Below are positions 1 through 5,087 of a DNA stretch of 5,087 nt, in pieces. The notes below the pieces were generated by a model. It saw nothing but the letters and a program-made list of their open reading frames with translations. It was not told the DNA's origin and ran no database searches. The translations under genes and the position numbers were made by a program. How positions within the stretch are numbered: position 1 is the first letter of the stretch; each line of letters starts with the position of its first letter. The stretch comes from an uncultured bacterium (GTDB taxonomy: Bacteria > Hydrogenedentota > Hydrogenedentia > Hydrogenedentales > JAEUWI01): assembly GCA_937895305.1 (NCBI GenBank), contig CALAXS010000451.1:1-5087 (forward strand), given 5' to 3'.

Positions 1-2
1 TC

Positions 3-17
3 ACATACAAGGTATGT
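3..17. repeat. Short hairpin downstream of the hypothetical membrane protein
   Basis: ACATAC-AAG-GTATGT forms a 6-bp perfect stem with a 3-nt loop, about 60 nt after the stop of the membrane protein. It could be part of a transcript end, but the flanking sequence beyond position 1 is missing and no T-run is visible, so it is noted only as a dyad. The rest of positions 18-76 shows nothing recognisable. Confidence 0.25.
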
Positions 18-76
18 CGTCTTGTTATACATCTTCTTACATCGCTTGCAACTTGCTAAAGGCAATGACCAAACTC

Positions 77-763
77 CTACCCGTTTTCCCAATTTGCGGA
101 AAGCGTACCGAGATCAATTTCCAGATTCCCAATTACATTTGATTTTAAAATCAGATCATCTGCCGAAATGTTCACACCCACGGTCACAGCGCGTAAGGGC
201 AATCCTTTGTCATCCAGCAGTGCCTGACTTCGTACTGGATACGTTACCCGAAACCAGTCCCGTCGCTTGACCTCCAACGCCAAATCCTGCAATCCGCCAT
301 CTGACATGAGGTATTCTACCTTAGCCGACTCTCTCAGTACACCTACATCCTCTACGCCTTGCACCTGTAGCTGCGCAGGGCTGGCCTGGTCCAGACTCAG
401 TTGTTCCTGTAAATCCTGCATGGTCGTTGCTTTAGCCGTATCGCCCGCTTCCTCTATGGTCTGTGCCAGACGTTCTTGCATCCATTGCGTCATCCCCACA
501 ACGGTGTCCCATTCACCGCCCTGTACCGCCTGGATATACCGTAACGAGGGCCCCTCCAGGATTTCCACAGGTGTATCGTCGGGATCCATACGGCGAATCA
601 CGGTGCGTTCTCTCTGTGGTAAATTCGTCAATCCACCACCCCAGATACTCCCCTTATCCATGTACCCTTTTACCATTACCCCCACCAAGACGCCCGGTAA
701 CGCTCCCAGACACAGCGCTATCCAGAATCGCCGCAAAGGACTTTTTACCGGTTTCGAGGCCAT
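77..763 (-). CDS. Hypothetical membrane-anchored protein with extracytoplasmic domain
   Basis: I do not recognise this 228-residue protein. It begins with a short basic segment, MASKPVKSPLRR, followed by one hydrophobic stretch (about residues 13-31, FWIALCLGALPGVLVGVMV). This looks like a signal anchor that places the remaining ~195 residues outside the cytoplasm. The soluble part has a helix-like stretch with YIQAVQGGEWDTVVGMTQWM (76-95), a Gln-rich amphipathic segment (113-136), then strand-like blocks VEYLMSDGG (149-157), DWFRVTYPVRS (169-179) and PLRAVTVGVNISADDLI (189-205). The helix-then-strands order faintly resembles NTF2-like or DUF4878-type domains, but that is a guess. I chose the ATG at 763 because of GGAG at 777-774 and because a promoter at 862-835 would start transcription near 828. 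In-frame ATG 814 (245 aa) and TTG 820 (247 aa) are alternatives, with almost no leader. No functional tie to glycine cleavage is visible. Confidence 0.75.
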   Translation of the reverse strand: MASKPVKSPLRRFWIALCLGALPGVLVGVMVKGYMDKGSIWGGGLTNLPQRERTVIRRMDPDDTPVEILEGPSLRYIQAVQGGEWDTVVGMTQWMQERLAQTIEEAGDTAKATTMQDLQEQLSLDQASPAQLQVQGVEDVGVLRESAKVEYLMSDGGLQDLALEVKRRDWFRVTYPVRSQALLDDKGLPLRAVTVGVNISADDLILKSNVIGNLEIDLGTLSANWENG

Positions 764-773
764 GTGGCTACTA

Positions 774-777
774 CTCC
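774..777 (-). promoter_or_regulatory. Ribosome binding site deciding the start of the hypothetical protein
   Basis: GGAG on the minus strand sits 10 nt before the ATG at 763-761. The in-frame alternatives at 814 and 820 would lie only about 8-14 nt after the predicted transcription start, and the extra 17-19 residues (with STKRSSSH) do not look conserved. This favours the 763 start, though not decisively. Confidence 0.45.
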
Positions 778-834
778 GTTTCGTGGATAAACACACCCAG
801 GCAAAAACAGGCATCCCCAAGGATACCCTACTGT

Positions 835-862
835 ATTATAGTGTATTTCATGGGAATTACAA
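835..862 (-). promoter_or_regulatory. Sigma70-like promoter for the hypothetical membrane protein
   Basis: Read on the minus strand, TTGTAA (862-857) is followed after 16 nt by a perfect TATAAT (840-835). The predicted transcription start is near 828, giving a leader of about 65 nt to the ATG at 763. It lies in the ~200-bp gap after the lipoate ligase-like gene, so the membrane protein is probably its own transcription unit, or can be expressed separately from the gcv operon. The -10 match is perfect and the -35 matches 4 of 6 consensus bases. The assignment rests on sequence match only. Confidence 0.55.
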
Positions 863-961
863 GCTGTTCGCTGTACATTGAAATCCGACGCAAATTAAGA
901 CAAATAGGTAACTTACAGCGGTTGGCGCTTCCATTAGAGAAAGTGACTTTCCCGGTACACT

Positions 962-1693
962 TTAGCGACGATGGGTCCATTCATCATCGCTATACCTGGT
1001 TGCAGCCAATTGCTCCATGGCCGACACTTCAAATGGGGTTAAGGCCTGGGGTTTATCTTCACAGTCAAAGGCTGCCAGCACCGCACCGCGTAATGTGGAA
1101 TGATCCAGTGGTAAGGGCCTTACAAAATCGATATGCTTCCGTTCACCGCGATAGGCGGGCCGATCCGCAGGTTCCCGAATACACCGGGCCATTAAATCTT
1201 CCTGCAAGGCGTAGAGCAAGGTACCGTGATGGAGGAAGGTGTCCCGCTTGCGTCGTTGCGCATTCCCTGAAATTTTGTATCCGTCCAGGGTCATGTCCGA
1301 TATGCCCGCATGACAGGCCGTGATGCCCAAGTCTGCAAAGGCCCCGCTTAAGCGCTTCAGGATAAAGCAATAGGAATCATGGAGAACGCTCAATTCCCTG
1401 CGTCCGGCATAGCGCAGGCTCAAAGCGAAATTCAGTGAACCCGGCCCCTGCAACACACAGCCGCCTGCTGAACAGCGGCGAAGTATGGGGACACCCAGTT
1501 CCGCGCATGCCGTGGTGTCCACTTCCTCCTGCACCCGTTGTGCAGTACCCAGTACCACGAAGGGCACTTCACTTTCCCAAATGCGCAAGGTGTCTGGTGC
1601 GCCATCCTTCTCCACACTCTCCAGCAACGCTTCGTCCAGCGCCAGGTGTTCTGCAGGGGAGGCTACAGGTATGTCGATAAGACGCAGGTCCAT
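962..1693 (-). CDS. Single-domain lipoate-protein ligase / lipoyltransferase family protein
   Basis: This 243-residue cytosolic protein belongs to the LplA/LipB/BPL cofactor-transferase family. It probably attaches lipoate, or moves an octanoyl or lipoyl group, onto carrier domains such as GcvH. Motifs seen are the N-terminal SPAEHLALDEALL (12-24), RRCSAGGCVLQGPGSLNFAL (72-91) in the acyl-AMP/lipoate-binding region, ISDMTLDGYKISGNAQRR (131-148) with the family's near-invariant lysine at 140, LHHGTLLY (154-161), and a C-terminal RYSDDEWTHRR (233-243). The length matches only the large N-terminal domain of E. coli LplA (about 338 residues), so the accessory C-terminal domain is absent. True ligase and octanoyltransferase or amidotransferase activities therefore remain alternatives, and I give no symbol. 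The ATG at 1693-1691 is preceded by AAGGGT at 1707-1702. It lies 17 nt after gcvPB, which points to GcvH as the main substrate (inference). Confidence 0.9.
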   Translation of the reverse strand: MDLRLIDIPVASPAEHLALDEALLESVEKDGAPDTLRIWESEVPFVVLGTAQRVQEEVDTTACAELGVPILRRCSAGGCVLQGPGSLNFALSLRYAGRRELSVLHDSYCFILKRLSGAFADLGITACHAGISDMTLDGYKISGNAQRRKRDTFLHHGTLLYALQEDLMARCIREPADRPAYRGERKHIDFVRPLPLDHSTLRGAVLAAFDCEDKPQALTPFEVSAMEQLAATRYSDDEWTHRR

Positions 1694-1710
1694 AATGAAT
1701 TACCCTTGTC

Positions 1711-3150
1711 CTACAGACATGCGCAGTTCAGGTCTTTCGCTGCAGCGACTTCATCCAGGCGACCTACGGGTGTGGTCGATGGTGCTGCCGCAAAGACTTC
1801 TGGCTCTGTCTCGATACGTTTTGCGATATCCAGCATGGCGTCACAGAAGGCATCTAACGTTTCCTTTGATTCCGTCTCTGTCGGCTCAATCATGAGACAC
1901 TCTTTCACGGTCAAGGGGAAGTACACGGTGGGGGCATGGAAGCCGTAATCGAGCAGCATCTTCGCGATGTCCAGGGCGCGCACACCTTTTTCTGCCTGGG
2001 GTGTAGCACTGAACACGCACTCATGCATGAAGCGTTCTTTGAACGCAGGTTTATAGACCTGCTTCAGGCGTGCATGGATGTAGTTGGCATTCAAGACTGC
2101 CATGCGACTCACTTCGCGTAAGCCTTCATCGCCATAAAACAGGAGATAGGCATAGGCCCGCACGGCAATGAGGAAGTTTCCGAAAAACGGGGCAATACGC
2201 CCTATGCTTTTCTCCGGGGTCTGCAAGGTGAAACCGTCGCCGTCACGCACGACCCGTGGTCCGGGTAAATATTTTGTCAACCGCTCCCCCACACCCACCG
2301 GGCCACAGCCTGGACCGCCCATGCCATGGGGTGTTGCGAAGGTCTTGTGCAGGTTGTAGTGCATCACGTCAAAGCCCAGGTCGCCGGGACGACACTGGCC
2401 GAGGATAGCGTTGAGGTTCGCGCCATCGTAATAGAGCAACGCGTCGTATCCATGACAGATGGCCGCGATTTCTTTGATGTCTGTTTCAAACAAACCGTGG
2501 GTATTGGGGCAGGTCATCATGATGCCTGCTACATGGTCGCCCATGGCTGCCTTGAATGCTTCCAGGTTGATGAGGCCATTTTCTTTGGAGGGTACTTCCA
2601 CCACCTTGAAGCCTGCCATGGCTGCACTGGCCGGATTCGTTCCGTGGGCGGAGTCCGCCACGATAATCGTGTCTTTGTGGGTGTTGCCATGGTCCTTGTG
2701 GTAGGCCGCCATCAACAAGGTGCCGACTAACTCGCCATGGGCCCCGGCGATAGGTTGTAAACTTGCTGCTTTAAAGCCGGCGATTTCCGCAAGCTCACGT
2801 TCCAGATTAAAAATCAGTTCATAGGCACCCTGCACATTTTTTTCGTAGACCTTCGATGTGGACAGGTGAGGGTGAAGGTTCATGAGGCCCGGCTGTGCTG
2901 CACAGACCTCTGCGATCTTCGGGTTGTACTTCATGGTGCAGGAACCCAGTGGATAGAAGGTATCGTCGATACCTACATTGCGCTGGGACAAATGGGTAAA
3001 GTGACGCACCACTTCCAGCTCGCCCAGTTCTGGCAAGGTGGCTGCTTTATGGCGACACAGTGCGGCGGGTAAAGTCACTTCGGGTACATCCAGTGCGTCC
3101 CACTGAATGGCCTGTCGACCTGGTACCGATTTTTCATAGATTAACTGCAT
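1711..3150 (-). CDS. gcvPB: Glycine dehydrogenase (decarboxylating) P-protein subunit 2 (PLP-binding)
   Basis: This 479-residue protein is the C-terminal half of the split P-protein and carries its PLP cofactor. With GcvPA it decarboxylates glycine and aminomethylates the lipoyl arm of GcvH in the cytosol. The PLP Schiff-base lysine should be Lys269 in HYNLHKTFATPHGMGGPG (264-281). Other conserved stretches are FYPLGSCTMKYNP (66-78), SAHGTNPASA (167-176), NTHGLFE (216-222), YDGANLNAI (241-249), GNFLIAVRAYAYL (324-336) and IEPTETESKETLD (421-433). Length is normal for the subunit. The C-terminus carries the common TTPVGRLDEV motif but ends in NCACL, a slightly divergent tail. The ATG at 3150-3148 lies inside the end of gcvPA, giving a 10-nt overlap, and has a strong GGAGGAAG ribosome site at 3162-3155. 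The lipoate ligase-like gene starts 17 nt after the stop, so the two are very probably co-transcribed. Confidence 0.98.
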   Translation of the reverse strand: MQLIYEKSVPGRQAIQWDALDVPEVTLPAALCRHKAATLPELGELEVVRHFTHLSQRNVGIDDTFYPLGSCTMKYNPKIAEVCAAQPGLMNLHPHLSTSKVYEKNVQGAYELIFNLERELAEIAGFKAASLQPIAGAHGELVGTLLMAAYHKDHGNTHKDTIIVADSAHGTNPASAAMAGFKVVEVPSKENGLINLEAFKAAMGDHVAGIMMTCPNTHGLFETDIKEIAAICHGYDALLYYDGANLNAILGQCRPGDLGFDVMHYNLHKTFATPHGMGGPGCGPVGVGERLTKYLPGPRVVRDGDGFTLQTPEKSIGRIAPFFGNFLIAVRAYAYLLFYGDEGLREVSRMAVLNANYIHARLKQVYKPAFKERFMHECVFSATPQAEKGVRALDIAKMLLDYGFHAPTVYFPLTVKECLMIEPTETESKETLDAFCDAMLDIAKRIETEPEVFAAAPSTTPVGRLDEVAAAKDLNCACL

Positions 3151-4430
3151 GCTACTTCCTCCAGTGCTTTTGCAAAGGCATCCAAATCTGCACGACTTCG
3201 TTTCTCCGTCACCGCGATAAGCAGGTCATTGGATTCCCCTGCGGCCACATCCACCAGTGGCAATCCGGCGAGATAGCCTTGTTCCGCCAGGGCTGCTGCT
3301 ACCGTCGCAGCATCCTTGGGCAGTCGTACTGCAAATTCATTAAAGGTGGGGCCGTCGTTCAGGATTTCAACAAAGCTCAATTTTGATTTCAGGTATTCCG
3401 CTTTGGAATGACAGGCCGTCGCCATCTGTGCAAAACCGGTCTTACCGAGGAGACTCAGGTGTATGAGGGCGCGTAAGGCGCAGAGGGCCTGGTTTGAGCA
3501 GATGTTGGACATGGCCTTGGTACGACGGATGTGTTGTTCCCGCGCCTGGAGGGTTAACACAAAGCCACGCCGTCCTTTTGCGTCTTTTGTTTCCCCGGCA
3601 ATACGGCCAGGCATCTTGCGCACATACTCTTTACGTGTCGCCATGATGCCGAGGTAGGGGCCGCCAAAACCCAAGGGTTGTCCAAGGCATTGACCTTCGC
3701 CAATGGCGATGTCTGCGCCCATGGCGCCGGGTGTCTTCACCATGCCGAGGGATACGGGGTAAAACGACATGACCAACAGGGCCTTCGCTGCGTGGCATTT
3801 ATCCGCCAGGGCCGTGTAGTCTGCAACGGTGCCGAGGAAGCTTGGGTTTTGTACGATGACACAAGCTGCATCCGTCGGGTCGTCGCCCGTTACGATGTCC
3901 AGCTCAAGATTCGCCGCGTGGGTCTCCAGCATTTTCCGATAGGTGGGGTTTACGGAATCATGGACCACCACCTTGGTCTTGCGCGTCACACGGACTGCCA
4001 TGGTGGCCGCTTCAAAGACTGCGGTGCCGCCGTCATACAACGACGCATTGGCAAATTCCATCTCTGTCAAACGACAAATTGTGGATTGGTATTCGTAGAT
4101 ACTCTGGAGGGTGCCCTGGGAGGATTCCGGCTGATAGGGGGTATAGGCGGTGTAAAATTCACTGCGCCCGGACAGGGCACCTACTGCTGCGGGGATATAG
4201 TGGTCGTAGTAGCCCCCACCCAGAAACGAGACTTTGCCTGTGTCATTTTTCGCGGCCAGTCCTGCGATGGCATTGTCCACGCCCATCTCTGAGAGGCCCA
4301 CAGGGACATTCCAGGATTGCATACGCAATGCTTCGGGGATACTCGAAAAGAGATCCTCTATGCTATTGACACCAATGGTCTTCAGCATGTCCTCTTGCTC
4401 AGCCGTGGTGGCTGGAATCCATGAACCCAT
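3141..4430 (-). CDS. gcvPA: Glycine dehydrogenase (decarboxylating) P-protein subunit 1
   Basis: This 429-residue protein is the N-terminal half of the split glycine decarboxylase. With GcvPB it forms the P-protein, which releases CO2 from glycine and loads the aminomethyl group onto lipoylated GcvH. It has the PLP-transferase fold but not the PLP-binding lysine, which lies in GcvPB. Visible family motifs are WIPATTAEQEDML near the N-terminus (4-16), FLGGGYYDHYIP (69-80), TPYQPESSQGTLQ (97-109), GQPLGFGGPYLG (250-261), RIAGET (276-281) and REQHIRRTKAMSNICSNQ (297-314). The length is close to that of other GcvPA proteins. The ATG at 4430-4428 has an AAGGAG about 11 nt upstream (4447-4442), and the N-terminus aligns with the family, so the start is credible. 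The last 10 nt overlap the start of gcvPB, which suggests coupled translation and matched subunit amounts. The gene follows gcvH after a 213-bp repeat-bearing spacer. Confidence 0.97.
   Translation of the reverse strand: MGSWIPATTAEQEDMLKTIGVNSIEDLFSSIPEALRMQSWNVPVGLSEMGVDNAIAGLAAKNDTGKVSFLGGGYYDHYIPAAVGALSGRSEFYTAYTPYQPESSQGTLQSIYEYQSTICRLTEMEFANASLYDGGTAVFEAATMAVRVTRKTKVVVHDSVNPTYRKMLETHAANLELDIVTGDDPTDAACVIVQNPSFLGTVADYTALADKCHAAKALLVMSFYPVSLGMVKTPGAMGADIAIGEGQCLGQPLGFGGPYLGIMATRKEYVRKMPGRIAGETKDAKGRRGFVLTLQAREQHIRRTKAMSNICSNQALCALRALIHLSLLGKTGFAQMATACHSKAEYLKSKLSFVEILNDGPTFNEFAVRLPKDAATVAAALAEQGYLAGLPLVDVAAGESNDLLIAVTEKRSRADLDAFAKALEEVACS
3155..3162 (-). promoter_or_regulatory. Ribosome binding site of gcvPB inside the end of gcvPA
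   Basis: GGAGGAAG lies within the last codons of gcvPA, just upstream of the gcvPB ATG at 3150. The start and stop codons are interlocked (ATGCAGTTAA, where TAA ends gcvPA). This is the arrangement expected for coupled translation of two subunits needed in equal amounts. Confidence 0.7.
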
Positions 4431-4488
4431 GATTCAGGGTGCTCCTTTTGTCTATATAGTCAATGTGTAGTGTTACTTGTTCGCCCAG

Positions 4489-4565
4489 ATTCCCACGCAG
4501 AGCATGGGAACCAGTGGGCTGCGACGCTTGTTTTTGAACCTCGTTCCCATGCTCTGCGTGGGAAT
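4489..4565. repeat. REP-like 23-bp perfect inverted repeat in the gcvH-gcvPA spacer
   Basis: Two 23-bp arms at 4489-4511 and 4543-4565 are exact reverse complements separated by a 31-nt loop. Each arm is also an imperfect palindrome, TTCCCACGC-AGA-GCATGGGAA, with one mismatch in a 9-bp stem, so the region can form either one long hairpin or two small ones. The core resembles the dispersed palindromic repeat with the 'cgttcccacgctctgcgtgggaa' core that I recall from many environmental bacterial genomes. It contains no gene; short frames through it are typical spurious translations. As RNA it lies between gcvH and gcvPA in the operon transcript and could limit 3' decay or read-through, but it lacks a T-tract and is not a standard terminator. 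Confidence 0.85.
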
Positions 4566-4595
4566 GCATTCTAGTCTCAAAGCCAGCACTCAAGG

Positions 4596-4638
4596 TGAAT
4601 TGTTGCTAGTCAAATGTGTGAAAAGGAGCAACAATTCA
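4596..4638. repeat. 12-bp inverted repeat immediately after the gcvH stop
   Basis: TGAATTGTTGCT (4596-4607) and AGCAACAATTCA (4627-4638) are perfect reverse complements with a 19-nt loop. On the transcribed minus strand the stem begins 5 nt after the gcvH stop codon. The stem is A/T-rich and no run of T follows it on the minus strand, so it does not look like an intrinsic terminator. A 3'-stabilising or processing stem-loop, or the edge of the inserted repeat, is possible. Confidence 0.65.
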
Positions 4639-4643
4639 TGTTT

Positions 4644-5036
4644 CTACTCGTCTTCGTCTTCTGTTGCTACGAAGGCGGCATAGGCTGCCGCATCCATCAA
4701 TTCGTTAAACTCCGCAACGTTAATATCGGTCATCTTGAAAAACCATCCATCCCCATAGGGCTGCTGATTCACCAGTTCCGGCGTGTCTTCCAGTGCTTCA
4801 TTGATAGCAGCCACCGTGCCACCCACAGGCGCATAGACATCACTTGCTGCTTTTACTGATTCCACCACTGCCAGCTCTTCACCCACTTCTATCGTTGTGC
4901 CCACATCAGGGAGCTCCACGTAGGTAATGTCGCCCAGGAGTTCCTGTGCATGATCGGTTATGCCCACAGCATACAGACCATCTACTTCCCCAACCCACTC
5001 ATGATCTTTTGTGTACTTCAGTGTTTCTGGATTCAT
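4644..5036 (-). CDS. gcvH: Glycine cleavage system H-protein (lipoyl carrier)
   Basis: This 130-residue cytosolic protein is the mobile carrier of the glycine cleavage system. Its lipoyl arm takes the aminomethyl group from the P-protein, presents it to the T-protein (GcvT), and is reoxidised by dihydrolipoamide dehydrogenase. The length matches the family norm. The N-terminus has the typical KYTKDHEWV (residues 7-15), followed by GITDHAQELLGDITYVELP (25-43). The lipoylation site is Lys62 in VVESVKAASDVYAP (57-70), and YGDGWFFKM (94-102) is the conserved C-terminal block. The protein ends in an unusually acidic tail, ATEDEDE. The ATG at 5036-5034 is supported by a GAGGAAG Shine-Dalgarno at 5048-5042. 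It is the first complete gene here; gcvT is expected upstream, outside the window. A 12-bp inverted repeat begins 5 nt after the stop. The identification is secure from motifs and gene context. Confidence 0.98.
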   Translation of the reverse strand: MNPETLKYTKDHEWVGEVDGLYAVGITDHAQELLGDITYVELPDVGTTIEVGEELAVVESVKAASDVYAPVGGTVAAINEALEDTPELVNQQPYGDGWFFKMTDINVAEFNELMDAAAYAAFVATEDEDE

Positions 5037-5041
5037 CTTCG

Positions 5042-5048
5042 CTTCCTC
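5042..5048 (-). promoter_or_regulatory. Ribosome binding site of gcvH
   Basis: GAGGAAG on the minus strand lies 5 nt before the ATG at 5036, with AGGA 7 nt before it. This supports the chosen gcvH start, which also matches the family N-terminus. Confidence 0.7.
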
Positions 5049-5071
5049 AGTTCCCGGTTTATTCCAATGCT

Positions 5072-5084
5072 GGGGCTACGCCCC
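5072..5084. repeat. Small GC hairpin upstream of gcvH at the window edge
   Basis: GGGGC-TAC-GCCCC forms a 5-bp stem with a 3-nt loop, 36 nt upstream of the gcvH start. On the minus strand it is followed by AGCATTGG rather than a T-run, so it is not a clear terminator of the preceding gene. The sequence stops at 5087, so a longer stem or parent repeat cannot be judged. Confidence 0.35.
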
Positions 5085-5087
5085 CAC

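Noticed and set aside
940..963. AAAGTG/CACTTT dyad overlapping the stop of the ligase-like gene as a terminator
   Set aside because: The stem is only 6 bp, A/T-rich, has a 12-nt loop and no following T-run, so it is too weak to call.
463..1323. Long plus-strand open frame of 286 codons
   Set aside because: It runs antisense across the membrane protein, the gap and the ligase-like gene, has no family motifs, and is Pro/Arg-rich low-quality sequence typical of a shadow frame.
1711..1725. CAAX-like cysteine ending (CACL) on GcvPB as a lipidation signal
   Set aside because: Prenylation is not expected for a bacterial cytosolic enzyme, and the C-terminus of this family is variable, so chance is the better explanation.
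3678..4292. Plus-strand open frame of 204 codons opposite gcvPA
   Set aside because: It lies entirely inside the strongly motif-supported gcvPA gene and has no recognisable domain.
4448..4470. Possible promoter for gcvPA (TTGACTATATA region)
   Set aside because: TTGACT and TATATA are adjacent and overlapping rather than spaced 16-18 nt, and no good partner box is found at the right distance for either.
4431..4643. Glycine riboswitch upstream of gcvPA
   Set aside because: I could not find the conserved aptamer layout; the spacer is accounted for by two simple inverted repeats.
4477..4683. Short plus-strand frame through the repeat (peptide containing NLVPMLCVGMH)
   Set aside because: This is the characteristic spurious translation of the REP-like palindrome, and it runs into gcvH antisense.

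Overview
This window is a compact bacterial locus with every supported gene on the minus strand, so it reads from high to low coordinates. It holds most of a glycine cleavage system (GCS) operon: gcvH (lipoyl carrier H-protein), gcvPA and gcvPB (the two halves of a split glycine decarboxylase P-protein), and a single-domain lipoate-protein ligase/lipoyltransferase-family gene. A small membrane-anchored protein of unknown function follows, apparently transcribed from its own promoter. gcvT, the usual partner, is not in the window and would be expected just beyond the right edge, upstream of gcvH.

Layout in transcription order: right-edge hairpin (5072-5084); gcvH (5036-4644); a 213-bp spacer with two inverted repeats, a 12-bp dyad right after the gcvH stop and a 23-bp perfect dyad of the widespread 'TTCCCACGC..GCGTGGGAA' REP-like type; gcvPA (4430-3141); gcvPB (3150-1711), overlapping gcvPA by 10 nt; the lipoate ligase-like gene (1693-962), 17 nt after gcvPB; about 200 bp containing a sigma70-like promoter; the hypothetical membrane protein (763-77); and 76 bp of flank with one small hairpin.

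How the genes work together: GcvPA and GcvPB form the PLP-dependent P-protein that decarboxylates glycine and passes the aminomethyl group to the lipoyl arm of GcvH. The ligase-like protein most plausibly attaches or transfers the lipoyl group to Lys62 of GcvH, so enzyme, carrier and carrier-modifying enzyme are co-located.

Organism: a bacterium with a two-subunit P-protein, unlike the single-chain P-protein of E. coli. The ligase type (RRCSAGGCVLQGPGSLN motif) and REP-like repeat fit environmental lineages such as Planctomycetes/Verrucomicrobia-like or Hydrogenedentes-like bacteria, but the sequence does not fix the taxon and this is a weak inference. I see no new defence, mobile or RNA system. 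The points most worth a second look are the structured gcvH-gcvPA spacer, the short ligase without a C-terminal domain, and the unassigned membrane protein.
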